This document shows, one piece after another, positions 23,781 through 31,667 of a stretch of 64,000 bases of DNA (its first letter is position 1; every line of letters starts with the position of its first letter). The stretch comes from Paenibacillus lentus (GTDB lineage Bacteria; Bacillota; Bacilli; Paenibacillales; Paenibacillaceae). The stretch spans positions 310,001 through 374,000 of the forward strand of contig NZ_CP034248.1 of the NCBI RefSeq assembly GCF_003931855.1, written 5' to 3'. Both the position numbers and the translations under genes were made by a program. The notes under the pieces are model-generated. The model saw only the letters and a list, made by a program, of their open reading frames with translations. It had not been told where the DNA came from and ran no database searches.

Positions 23781-24518
23781 CTAACCTCCTTCAGCCGTCA
23801 ACAGCTCGGCCAAACGATCGGGATAATCGGTAATAATTCCCGCCACGCCAGCTTGAATCAAAGCTTGCATCTCTGCCTTCTCATTAACCGTAAACGGATG
23901 ATACGGCATGCCATACTCCGAAGCGGCAGCCACAAGCTCAGGAACTACGGCGTACTGGAATGCATGGAGCGCGTCAGCGCCGATCCGCTTTGCATAGGCC
24001 CAAGGCTCATACAACCCCTCCATGTAGAGAATGCCCGTCCGAATTTCCGGGGCTAGCTTCTTGCATTCAACCAAGGAATAATGATTAAAACTAGAAATGA
24101 TGACGCGCTCCGATAACGCGAAGCGGCGCACCAACTCAATCACTTTGCCCTCAAGCCCGGGATAGCGGATGATCCCATTTTTCAGCTCTAAATTAATGAT
24201 CATGTCCAGCGGCTTGACGAGTTCGAGCAGCTGCTCTAGGGTCGGAATCTTCTCCCCCCGAAAATCATCATGAAACCAAGCTCCCGCATCCTTCGACATC
24301 AGCTCCGTTAATGTCACATCCTTGACCCACTCTGGAGAGCCCGTGGTACGCCGCAGCGTTTCGTCATGAATCAGCACTAGTTGCCCATCCTTCGTCATTT
24401 GCACGTCAGTCTCAATGCCTGTAGCACCAAACTCTAGAGCACGTTTGAAAGCGATCATTGTATTCTCGGGACAATGCCCCGCCGCACCGCGATGCGCAAA
24501 ATTTATCACTTGAACCAT
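23781..24518 (-). CDS. Glycerophosphodiester phosphodiesterase
   Basis: About 245 residues. The GDPD signature is at the very start: INFAHRGAAGHCPENTMIAF with the catalytic His/Arg, then GATGIETDVQMTKDGQLVLIHDETL with the metal-binding Glu-x-Asp and second catalytic His. The lack of a signal peptide places it in the cytosol. It hydrolyses glycerophosphodiesters to glycerol 3-phosphate and an alcohol, feeding phospholipid turnover or phosphate supply. I prefer the start at 24518 (MVQVINFAHRG), since the upstream ATG at 24548 adds an Arg-rich tail. Operon with the MFS gene 4 bp downstream. Confidence 0.92.
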   Translation of the reverse strand: MVQVINFAHRGAAGHCPENTMIAFKRALEFGATGIETDVQMTKDGQLVLIHDETLRRTTGSPEWVKDVTLTELMSKDAGAWFHDDFRGEKIPTLEQLLELVKPLDMIINLELKNGIIRYPGLEGKVIELVRRFALSERVIISSFNHYSLVECKKLAPEIRTGILYMEGLYEPWAYAKRIGADALHAFQYAVVPELVAAASEYGMPYHPFTVNEKAEMQALIQAGVAGIITDYPDRLAELLTAEGG

Positions 24519-24739
24519 ACTTCCCCTTCGCCTCCCTCGTTTTTCCATTTACCTTCTCATATTATTAACCCTACGCCTATCATAATCCTGCATTGTTAAA
24601 ACTGTATAACGCGAGAAAATAAATGCGGAAGGCGGACACACAAACAGCGCCCCAAACTAGCCGATGTCCAGCTCAGTCCAGTTGCAACGGCTGAACGACC
24701 AGCAAGCTCAAGACGCTTGTGCAAGTCTGTATTATCAGT

Positions 24740-25309
24740 TCATTCCCGCAGGGCGCCAATCTCCAACTTCAGTACGCGATTCAAACATTCCGCTTCTGTC
24801 AATGCCCGTAGGTCGCCAGTGATATCGCCAGGTCGGCTCGCCTTCCCGATCAGATAACCTTCGAGCGGCATGCCTACATAGTCGAAAGTATATTTCAACT
24901 GCTGAATGAGCGGAAGCGCCTTAATCCGCGGTTGATCTCCTCCAACGACAATGACATAGGCCTTCTTGTTCGCCATAGCTGCCTTGAAGTCGTGGCGTGA
25001 GTCGCGCAGGCTCTGCGACCAGCGGTCAATGAAATTTTTTAATATTCCCGAGACGCCATACCAATACACCGGGGTCGTGAACACGAGGATATCGTGCCGA
25101 AGCACCTCACGAATGATGCTGTCATAATCATCGTCAACCGGATCAAACCCGCCTTCCTCATGCCTTTGGTCATGAATCGGCAATATTGCCTTCTCTCTAA
25201 GAAAAATATCCGTTCGCTCCAGCCCTTCCGTAACCACTTTCGTCAGCGCTTCCGTATTGCCGCCTTTTCTCGTGCTGCCATGCAAAACTACGATGCCCAT
25301 GACTTCCAC
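24740..25309 (-). CDS. NAD(P)H-dependent FMN-binding oxidoreductase, flavodoxin fold
   Basis: 189 residues. The FMN phosphate loop is VLHGSTRKGGNTEALTKVV, followed by the flavin contact FTTPVYWYGVSGILKNFIDRW, the signature of the iron-sulfur flavoprotein/NADPH-dependent FMN reductase family. A last segment VVGGDQPRIKALPLIQQL and YVGMPLEGYLIGKASRPGD close the fold. It would move electrons from NAD(P)H to quinones or other acceptors in the cytosol; the true substrate is unknown. ATG 25309 has GGAGTGG nearby. It is a single gene; the flanking short gaps show no other feature, though the 3' flank (24549-24739) has no clear terminator. Confidence 0.85.
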   Translation of the reverse strand: MEVMGIVVLHGSTRKGGNTEALTKVVTEGLERTDIFLREKAILPIHDQRHEEGGFDPVDDDYDSIIREVLRHDILVFTTPVYWYGVSGILKNFIDRWSQSLRDSRHDFKAAMANKKAYVIVVGGDQPRIKALPLIQQLKYTFDYVGMPLEGYLIGKASRPGDITGDLRALTEAECLNRVLKLEIGALRE

Positions 25310-25519
25310 TCCCTCACATGAATATATTTCTCATCTTCGTTCAAACTAACCGCTCCAACACTCCCCCCCCACCTTCTGACGAGGGAGCAGCCCGACTATG
25401 GTCGAGGTCAAAAACCGTCCCCAGCCCGTTATGCCTTTCCCGGAAAACCGATAAAATAAAGCCATAAACAACGGATTGTAAGCATCCCGATGACAATATA
25501 TGAAAGTGAGTGGTATAAA

Positions 25520-25759
25520 ATGAGAAAATTGTATCGTTCCAGAACAGATAAACAAATTTTCGGCCTTTGCGGAGGTATTGCCCGCTATTTCAACATAGAT
25601 TCAACTGTAGTTCGCCTGATTGCGTTAATTTCGGCCATTTGCAGCTTCGGCACCGTCGTAGCTATTTATCTAATCGCAAGCTTGGTTGTGCCAAAAGAGC
25701 CTGCCGGCAGCATGCATTACGACTATAACGACTACGGCTATGACGAGCATTACTCGTAA
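25520..25759 (+). CDS. PspC domain membrane protein, 79 aa
   Basis: The frame opens at 25490, but the family starts at ATG 25520 ([19 protein letters not shown]), preceded by a GTGAGTGG site. The conserved phrase [20 protein letters not shown] and one long hydrophobic helix ([19 protein letters not shown]) ending LVVPKEP are the PspC core. The Tyr/Asp-rich C-terminus ([12 protein letters not shown]) is short. PspC proteins sense envelope stress and work with PspA/LiaH, whose gene follows 66 bp downstream on the same strand. Confidence 0.88.
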   Translation: MRKLYRSRTDKQIFGLCGGIARYFNIDSTVVRLIALISAICSFGTVVAIYLIASLVVPKEPAGSMHYDYNDYGYDEHYS

Positions 25760-25825
25760 TTCCAATCATTTTAACCCCTAAAACGTCTAAACTCATAAAA
25801 AATAAAACGAAGAGGAGTTCTGAAC

Positions 25826-26500
25826 ATGAGCATATTGGATAGACTGTCCAACTTAACGAAAGCAACCATTCACGAGGTACTGAATAAGCTGGAGGATCCA
25901 ATCTTGATGACCGGCCAATACTTAAGAAACCTGGAAGAGGACATTGCCTCCACTGAGAATCTGATTCGCGAGCAGAAGACAGCAGCCAAGGTCAATGAAC
26001 AGAAGAGCCTTGATGCATCACGCCATGCAGAGCTCGAGGAACAAAAAGCCCTGGATGCTTTATCCACTGGTAATGAAGAGGCCGCTCGCCGAGCAGCCGT
26101 AGCCAAAATCCACTATCAGGATCAGGCGGAACATTTTGCAGCTAATGCCAAGCAAGCGGAGACCCAGGTGTTCGAGCTTGAGCTGCGCTTGAAGGAAGCC
26201 AAGGAAGAGCTAGTCCAGTTAAAAGAAAAGCGCAAAGAACTAGCAGAGCGCGCCCGCAAAGTAGAGCAATCCAGCCAAGCGGAATGCCCGAATTTCAGCC
26301 GGGGCACGTACAGCGGCGCAGCCGCAAGAGGATTCGAACGCATGGAAGAGAAAATTTCCGAGTGGGAGGCGGGCATCTCAAAGTACGGCTACAGTCCTTT
26401 TGATTCAGCAAATGCCAATGCCAATCCCAACAACGATCCAGCCGTGAACGAGGAGCTGCAGCGGCTAAAGAATCAACTTTCCTCCGATAAAGACAAATAA
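25826..26500 (+). CDS. PspA/IM30 (LiaH-like) phage-shock protein
   Basis: 224 residues, almost all helical coiled coil: SILDRLSNLTKATIHEVLNK at the start (membrane-contact helix), then EDPILMTGQYLRNLEEDIAST, the PspA hallmark with DP in the first turn, and long heptads (EQKALDALSTGNEEAARRA, LRLKEAKEELVQLKEKRKEL). PspA proteins form rods and rings on the inner face of the membrane and protect its integrity. AGAGGAG precedes ATG 25826. With PspC just upstream this is a two-gene envelope-stress unit; a terminator follows at 26558. Confidence 0.92.
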   Translation: MSILDRLSNLTKATIHEVLNKLEDPILMTGQYLRNLEEDIASTENLIREQKTAAKVNEQKSLDASRHAELEEQKALDALSTGNEEAARRAAVAKIHYQDQAEHFAANAKQAETQVFELELRLKEAKEELVQLKEKRKELAERARKVEQSSQAECPNFSRGTYSGAAARGFERMEEKISEWEAGISKYGYSPFDSANANANPNNDPAVNEELQRLKNQLSSDKDK

Positions 26501-26557
26501 TTCCCCATCATATCAGCAAGAAAAATACTCCCTACGAGTTAAATAGACTAAGCGAAT

Positions 26558-26600
26558 AAGAGGATATTATGTTCACTTTACGAACATGTGTCCTCTTTTC
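26558..26600 (+). terminator. Terminator of the pspC-pspA unit
   Basis: AAGAGGA (26558-26564) pairs with TCCTCTT (26591-26597), with an inner TGTTC/GAACA stem, followed by TTTCTCGT. Located about 60 bp past the pspA stop. Confidence 0.8.
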
Positions 26601-26627
26601 TCGTATAGAACGTATAAGTATAATTAG

Positions 26628-26654
26628 TCGACATTCTCATAAATTTGATATGAT
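26628..26654 (+). promoter_or_regulatory. Probable sigma-A promoter of the lnu leader transcript
   Basis: An extended -10 box TGATATGAT (TATGAT at 26649-26654) has a TCGACA at 26628-26633 as a weak -35 at 15 bp. Transcription would start near 26661, about 25 nt before the leader ORF. Confidence 0.5.
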
Positions 26655-26685
26655 GAATTGGAAGTTAATGAAAGGAGCAATCGAT

Positions 26686-26748
26686 ATGTGCTGCTCATGT
26701 TGCCCTGTGGTAGATATGCAAAATTCTCTTTAATTATTTCAAAATGAG
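26686..26748 (+). CDS. Leader peptide upstream of the lincosamide resistance gene, 20 aa
   Basis: An AAAGGAG site 7 nt before ATG 26686 opens a 20-codon frame, MCCSCLPCGR followed by YAKFSLIISK, ending in TGA at 26746-26748. The stop overlaps the GAGGAGG ribosome site of the resistance gene, whose ATG is at 26763. Short Cys-rich leaders of this layout precede inducible resistance genes in Firmicutes and act by ribosome stalling. Four Cys in the first eight codons are unusual. The coding status rests on the ribosome site, spacing and overlap, not on known homology. Confidence 0.6.
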
Positions 26749-26760
26749 GAGGTATTTTGT
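26720..26760 (+). promoter_or_regulatory. RBS-sequestering hairpin of the lnu leader
   Basis: CAAAATTCTCTTT (26720-26732) pairs with GAGGAGG (26747-26753) and ATTTTG (26755-26760), one base bulged and three G-U pairs, 13 pairs in total. It buries the ribosome site of the resistance gene. The upstream arm lies inside the leader ORF, so a ribosome translating or stalled there would open the stem. This is the classical layout of translational attenuation, inferred from base pairing alone. Confidence 0.5.
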
Positions 26761-26762
26761 AA

Positions 26763-27584
26763 ATGCTATTACAGGAAATATTAATTAATGCAATTAAAGA
26801 AAAGTGCGAGAATGATCCACGTATTTGCGCATGCATGATGTATGGGTCGTTTACAAAAGGCGAAGGGGACAAATACTCAGATGTTGAGTTCTATGTCTAT
26901 TTAAAGCATACAGAAGTTGAACAATTTGAGTCTTCTGACTGGATAAAAGATATTGCCCCTTATGATTTACACTTTGTGAATGAATTTGGAACTGAAGTTG
27001 TCGTGTTTTCCAATTTAATTCGAGGGGAGTTCCATTTCCAGCCTGAAGCTGAGATTGAAGTTATTAAGACATTTAAAGAGACTGGTGTCTTCCCTGACAC
27101 AGAATCCATGTTTATTTATGATATTACCGGCAAATTAAAAGCATGTTTAGATCATCTAAAGGGTGAAGGGCCAGAAAGAATGACAAATGATAATGTCAAC
27201 TTTGCTTTTAATAATTTTGCTAACGCATGGATCATGGGGACCAACGTTTTAAGAAGAGGGGAAATTGCACGTTCGTTGGAATGCCTGACCTATGTCCAAA
27301 AGTACGTTTTACAATTAATCAGGATTCGTGAAAAAAACGTAGAACGTTGGCTTAACGCTACAAAAAACTTAGAAGCTGATCTATCAGAAAAGGCATATGG
27401 TGAGTATACTTCAATGACGTCAAAATTAGATAAAGAAGAATTATATCATGCCTATTCAAATGCACTGCATGTAGTTGAAGGACTAGTTCCTGCACTTGCT
27501 GATGATTACCAATTTGACATGAATTTAATGTTTTTAGAAAAATTACATTCTCATTTGCGGAACGACCGGTTGCCCTCAATGTGA
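26763..27584 (+). CDS. Lincosamide nucleotidyltransferase, Lnu(B)/Lnu(F)-like
   Basis: 273 residues. The nucleotidyltransferase motif is ACMMYGSFTKGEGDKYSDVE (Gly-Ser and Asp-x-Glu metal ligands), then PYDLHFVNEFGTEVVVF with the third carboxylate and the helical C-terminal part containing RRGEIARSLECLTYVQKYV and RIREKNVERWLNATKNLE. These phrases follow Lnu(B) closely, which transfers AMP to lincomycin and clindamycin. The gene is clearly more AT-rich than its neighbours, a sign of transfer. Strong AGGAGG site partly paired in a leader hairpin. Substrate is inferred from the family. Confidence 0.82.
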   Translation: MLLQEILINAIKEKCENDPRICACMMYGSFTKGEGDKYSDVEFYVYLKHTEVEQFESSDWIKDIAPYDLHFVNEFGTEVVVFSNLIRGEFHFQPEAEIEVIKTFKETGVFPDTESMFIYDITGKLKACLDHLKGEGPERMTNDNVNFAFNNFANAWIMGTNVLRRGEIARSLECLTYVQKYVLQLIRIREKNVERWLNATKNLEADLSEKAYGEYTSMTSKLDKEELYHAYSNALHVVEGLVPALADDYQFDMNLMFLEKLHSHLRNDRLPSM

Positions 27585-27740
27585 CCAACAGGTGTGAACA
27601 ACACATGTGACCAACATGCGCACCACGCCGACAGCCATCCGAGCATGCCCCGAACCACGCATCGTCCACACGGGGAGAGTGTGCACGATGTACAACACCC
27701 ACCTTAAAAGCCCAGCATGAATCGGGGATTTTCTCGTTCT

Positions 27741-28115
27741 AAATGGATTTATAGTAGTTAGTTTACTGGCAAAAAGGGGGAAAATAGACTTAAATGTATT
27801 TCATGTCGTTAGATGAGCGGAGATCGGCATCATGGGGCTGAATTCATGATTTTAGATACCTAAAATCCATCTAATCCCTCGAAACATTCGTTTAGAGCAT
27901 AATTAGATACATGAATTCCATTTAATCTGTTTAGCGGCGGAGCCTAATGCTTGACAACCTAATATTCGGCAGCTTATATAGTCGAGCTAGATAAATTGGC
28001 TGGCTGCAGGCGAGCGGTTAATTGGATTTCACAAGAAACGGATAGCTTTCTGATTCTGAAAAGAAAGGGGCGCCCCTCCGTCATCGCTGATGACTTTGGG
28101 GACGCCCCGTCCTTT
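27741..28115. repeat. Dispersed intergenic repeat, copy 1 (about 370 nt)
   Basis: Shares order and wording with 58553-58888: AAATGGATTTAT then GTAGTTAGTTT, TGGATTTCATGTCGTTAGA against TGTATTTCATGTCGTTAGA, AAAATCCATCTA, TTTAGAGCATAA, ATACATGAA and TCCATTTA, CTTATATAG, GAAACGGAT, and a closing GGGGCGCCCCTC hairpin. Internal arms (ATTTCATGT/ACATGAA, TGGATTT/AAATCCA) can pair, so an RNA or a mobile miniature element are both possible. No ORF inside. Confidence 0.75.
28067..28108 (-). terminator. Terminator of the SPFH/NfeD pair, inside repeat copy 1
   Basis: GGGGCG (28067-28072) pairs with CGCCCC (28103-28108); inner CCCC/GGGG and GTCATC/GATGAC pairs make a long stem. TTTCTTTTC follows on the minus strand. 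Lies 32 bp past the stop at 28140. Confidence 0.85.
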
Positions 28116-28139
28116 AATGTCTCTAATTTCAGGCAGAAA

Positions 28140-29075
28140 TTATTTCTTGCCTTCCTTGCTCTTGAACATTTCGCCGATCGCGCCGATGCTGCCCAGCGTT
28201 TCGATGGCATTGGATGGGATGAACACTTTGTTCGCAGGTCCCTTGGATACCTCGGTCAACGCCTCGAAGGAACGGTAAGCGAGCACCTGCTCATCCAGAC
28301 CAGCCTCGCGAAGCAGCTGGATTCTAGCCTTCTCCGCCTCGGCAACCGCTTCAATCGCCTTAGCTTCCCCAAGCGCCTCCAGCTCCTGGGCTTGACGCAG
28401 ACCTTCCGCTTCACGGATACGAGCTTCCTTGTCACCCTCGGCTTTGAGAATCTTACTTTGCTTATCCCCTTCAGCGCGAAGAATCATATCCTGCTTCGCC
28501 GCTTCGGCTTCAAGAACGATCGCACGCTTGTTACGCTCCGCCTTCATTTGCTTATCCATCGCATCCTGGATGTCCAGCGGCGGCTTAATGTCGATAACCT
28601 CGACACGCTCGATCCGCACGCCCCACTTCTCGGTTGCTTCATCGAGTGCAATCCGGATGTCCGAAGATATTTTCTCCCGTCCGGACAACGTCTCATCAAG
28701 CTCCATCTTCCCGATGATTTGACGCATCGTTGCCGTTGTAATGTTGCGAACACCGTACACGTAATCGGAAATGCCGTATGTTGCTTGCTCCGGCCCTACG
28801 ACCTGATAGAAAATGATCGTATCGATTTGAACTTGTACGTTATCCTTGGTAATAACGGTTTGTGGTGGAACATTGGCCTGTTGAATCCGTAGGTCGTGGT
28901 TTATACGAACCTTGTCGATCACCGGGATCAAAATGTTCAGACCCGGCGTTAGCAGGCGGTGAAACTTACCAAGCCGCTCCACAACTCCAACCCGCTGCTG
29001 AGGCACAATTTTAACTGTAAGCGAAATGAACATAAACACAACAATGATGATAACAGCAATAATCACTAAATCCAT
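28140..29075 (-). CDS. SPFH/band 7 membrane protein (QmcA/stomatin-like), 311 aa
   Basis: One N-terminal membrane helix (DLVIIAVIIIVVFMFISLTV), then the SPFH domain (VVERLGKFHRLLTPGLNILI, DNVQVQIDTIIFYQVVGP) and a charged coiled coil with repeated EAEAAKQDMILRAEGDKQ and EGDKEARIREAEGLRQ, ending in IGEMFKSKEGKK. The protein oligomerises in the membrane to organise microdomains or protease complexes. I chose ATG 29075, which overlaps the nfeD stop as TAATG and has GGGAGG 9 nt upstream, over the open ATG at 29093. NfeD and SPFH proteins usually occur as such a pair. Confidence 0.9.
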   Translation of the reverse strand: MDLVIIAVIIIVVFMFISLTVKIVPQQRVGVVERLGKFHRLLTPGLNILIPVIDKVRINHDLRIQQANVPPQTVITKDNVQVQIDTIIFYQVVGPEQATYGISDYVYGVRNITTATMRQIIGKMELDETLSGREKISSDIRIALDEATEKWGVRIERVEVIDIKPPLDIQDAMDKQMKAERNKRAIVLEAEAAKQDMILRAEGDKQSKILKAEGDKEARIREAEGLRQAQELEALGEAKAIEAVAEAEKARIQLLREAGLDEQVLAYRSFEALTEVSKGPANKVFIPSNAIETLGSIGAIGEMFKSKEGKK

Positions 29076-29509
29076 TAAATAAATTCCTCCCATCTTTCTA
29101 CTTCGATAATAGTACTCCCTCGTTTCATTACCCGCACCAGCTCATCCTTGCCAATGGACTGTGTGGATGTGGCGCTCCACGTATCTCCCCCGATCTTTAC
29201 AATACCATATTGACCCGGTTCAATGGCTTCAACCACAACTCCCTGCTTCCCAACCAATTCAGTACCAGCATCCTCATACCCTTTGGAAGTCCGCAGTCTC
29301 CTCGCGAGCGGTTTCGTAAACGCCGTCAGCACTAGAGCTACCACGCAGCCTATAATTACCTGGAGCAATAATGCATCCGGAACCAACCAGGCAACCACTG
29401 CAGCCACGAGGGCGCCGATGCTGATCCAAAGAAGGTAGAAGGTCAAGGTCATCATTTCTAGCACTAACAGTACTCCGGCGGCAATCAGCCAAATTACCCA
29501 TGCTTCCAT
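29075..29509 (-). CDS. NfeD family membrane protein, 144 aa
   Basis: Two to three membrane helices (VIWLIAAGVLLVLEMMTLTF, GALVAAVVAWLVPDALLLQ, VIIGCVVALVLTAFT) followed by a soluble OB-fold domain (VGKQGVVVEAIEPGQYGIVK, GDTWSATSTQSIGKDELVRV, EVERWEEF). This is the short NfeD1b form that partners an SPFH protein, here overlapping the next gene by one base. Start at ATG 29509 gives the usual length; the frame is open to 29575. The OB-fold probably docks on the SPFH oligomer. Confidence 0.85.
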   Translation of the reverse strand: MEAWVIWLIAAGVLLVLEMMTLTFYLLWISIGALVAAVVAWLVPDALLLQVIIGCVVALVLTAFTKPLARRLRTSKGYEDAGTELVGKQGVVVEAIEPGQYGIVKIGGDTWSATSTQSIGKDELVRVMKRGSTIIEVERWEEFI

Positions 29510-29720
29510 CCTACCGATACACCACCTTTCTGCAATTATAATAGTATATACGGCGTTCCAGGCAAAAAGTATCAAGAATTAAAACCCTATTGTGCAAATA
29601 CTTAGCAAGCAATAGAACCAATACTCTCCCCATTTACCCTTATTTTCAAGAATACCAAAATCAAACTCAATTCACAGTTAATTTCTTCCTATTCCTCGTC
29701 TCAAATACCCATAAACGGAA

Positions 29721-29758
29721 AAGACAGCTATGAAGGATTTTTCCTTCAAAGCCGTCTT
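29721..29758 (-). terminator. Terminator of tcyP
   Basis: AAGACAGCTATGAAGGA pairs with TCCTTCAAAGCCGTCTT (29721-29758), loop of four T/A; TTTTCCG follows on the minus strand. Confidence 0.85.
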
Positions 29759-29806
29759 AACGATTATATTCGACCGGATAACCGACTATTCCAGTTTGTT
29801 CACATA

Positions 29807-31198
29807 TTATGCCTGGGCTACATCCAAATCCACATGGCGCTTGAATACATTCTCATCATTCTCGCCAAGCACTTTACCAGTAATTACACCGGCTGCGATA
29901 GAGTCGTTCACGTTAAGCGCTGTCCGCCCCATATCAATCAGCGGCTCAACCGAGATTAAGAGCCCCGCCAAAGCGACCGGCAAGTTCATTGTCGACAAGA
30001 CAATCAAAGAGGCAAAGGTCGCTCCGCCGCCTACACCAGCCACGCCGAAGGAGCTGATCATAACGACCAGAATCAATGTAAGAATAAAATCCCAGCTCGT
30101 CGGATCAATGCCCACGGTTGGCGCAATCATCACAGCCAGCATAGCTGGGTAAATACCGGCGCAGCCGTTCTGTCCAATCGTCGCTCCAAAGGAGGCCGAC
30201 AAGTTAGCAATACCGTCAGGTACGCCCAGCCGCTTCGTCTGCGTCTCTACGTTCAATGGGATCGAAGCAGCACTCGAACGCGAAGTGAAGGCAAACACAA
30301 GCGTTGGCAGTACTTTTCTAACATATTGCACCGGATTGTATCCAAAAATAGCTAACAGGATCAGATGAATAATGAACATGACGATCAAAGCTACATAAGA
30401 AGCACCCACAAATTTGATCAGCTTCAAAATTTCCTGCGGATTCGTCGTTGCGATCGTATTCGTAATTAGCGCCAGAATTCCGTATGGCGTCAGTCTTAAA
30501 ACCAGCGTTACGATTCGCATGACCACAGCATACAGAGCATCGATTATTTTACGGAAGGTCTCCGCTTGCTCCGGCTTTTTGCGATCCAGCCCAAGCACGG
30601 CGACTCCAATAAATGCAGAGAATATAACGACAGCCAAGGTTGAGGTGCTGCGCGCGCCCGTCATATCGGCAAACGGATTCTTCGGAATGAAATCAAGGAT
30701 TTGCTGTGGGATCGTCTTGCCAGCCACATCTCCGAGCCTCTCCTCTAACGTCTCACCACGAGCAATTTCACGATCACCTGCGGGAATCTCCAGCGCCTGC
30801 AGATCAAAGCTAAGTGTAGTGACGATGCTGACCGATGCGGCAATCGCTGTCGTGATGAGCAGTACGGCGATAATAAGACCGCTGATTTTACCCAGATTTT
30901 GTTTCCCCTTCAATTTCATAATGGCGGAAATAATAGATACCATAATAAGCGGGATAACAATCATTTGCAGCAAGCCGACATAACCGCGTCCAACGAGATT
31001 GAACCAATCCGCCGACTTTCCAATCACCGTTGAACCGGATGGAAAAATTAATTGAAGCGCCACCCCGAACAGTATACCCAGTCCAAGGCCAGTGAACACT
31101 CGTTTTGTAAAAGATATATGTTTCTTCTGCATCCAGAAGAGGATGCCTAGCAGTACGAGCATAACCGCTACGTTGAGAACAATTTGCAGTGTTTCCAT
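29807..31198 (-). CDS. tcyP: L-cystine:cation symporter
   Basis: 463 residues, 8-9 membrane helices plus re-entrant loops of the DAACS (dicarboxylate/amino acid:cation symporter) family. It has the serine-rich FTSRSSAASIPLNVETQ hairpin, LSASFGATIGQNGCAGIYP and the substrate site GVAGVGGGATFASLIVLSTM. These follow TcyP/YhcL closely; TcyP imports cystine across the cytoplasmic membrane. Start chosen at ATG 31198 (METLQIVL), with AAAGGGGAG 7 nt upstream, over the open ATG at 31219. Upstream (31230-31250) there is a GACCAATGGTC palindrome that might bind a sulfur regulator such as CymR, unproven. Confidence 0.92.
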   Translation of the reverse strand: METLQIVLNVAVMLVLLGILFWMQKKHISFTKRVFTGLGLGILFGVALQLIFPSGSTVIGKSADWFNLVGRGYVGLLQMIVIPLIMVSIISAIMKLKGKQNLGKISGLIIAVLLITTAIAASVSIVTTLSFDLQALEIPAGDREIARGETLEERLGDVAGKTIPQQILDFIPKNPFADMTGARSTSTLAVVIFSAFIGVAVLGLDRKKPEQAETFRKIIDALYAVVMRIVTLVLRLTPYGILALITNTIATTNPQEILKLIKFVGASYVALIVMFIIHLILLAIFGYNPVQYVRKVLPTLVFAFTSRSSAASIPLNVETQTKRLGVPDGIANLSASFGATIGQNGCAGIYPAMLAVMIAPTVGIDPTSWDFILTLILVVMISSFGVAGVGGGATFASLIVLSTMNLPVALAGLLISVEPLIDMGRTALNVNDSIAAGVITGKVLGENDENVFKRHVDLDVAQA

Positions 31199-31667
31199 CT
31201 TAGGACTCCCCTTTATCACTTAATATTTGACCAATGGTCGGAATTATCAAGTCCATTTACAGACGTATATTATCATATATACGACTAAATGGGTAGGATT
31301 AATTTAAGTTTAATTTTTACGCCCTTCTTCCCCTATTATGCCTATTTTCCTAACGGAACCACGTAAATATTCTGCATACTGCGAAAATCAATTGAAGTAA
31401 CACCTGGTTAAGTTAATATTGTTATAACCTTAAGCTTCAACTCAATGCATGCATTGGAAGTAAAATCCACCAGCATACTGACCAACACTATAAATTTCTA
31501 CAGAATCCTCTTTCAACGTTTTAACCACTCCCCGAAAAGCTGACACATCAACCCTCTTTAATTCTCTCTCCAGCACCAAACATTCAACCGCAAAAGCCAG
31601 GCAATAAATTTGCCTGGCTACATTGCAATTTGCAAATCAAAAGCCCCCTATGATATCGCAATCGCTG
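31199..31667. other. Intergenic region between tcyP and the chemotaxis gene
   Basis: About 470 bp without a gene. It contains a GACCAATGGTC palindrome at the tcyP side and, at 31595-31619, AGCCAGGCA/TGCCTGGCT, a hairpin followed by TTTT on the minus strand, the likely terminator of the chemotaxis gene. Confidence 0.55.

Noticed and set aside
26763..27584. Lincosamide gene as part of a mobile transposon
   Set aside because: The gene is AT-rich, but no transposase, inverted repeats or target duplication are visible between pspA and the intergenic repeat.
27996..28892. Antisense frame of 298 codons opposite the SPFH gene
   Set aside because: The SPFH protein on the other strand has clear domain content; the antisense frame is a composition shadow that begins inside the terminator.
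31230..31250. CymR operator before tcyP
   Set aside because: The GACCAATGGTC palindrome is suggestive, but I cannot match it to the CymR consensus with confidence, so it is only mentioned in the tcyP entry.
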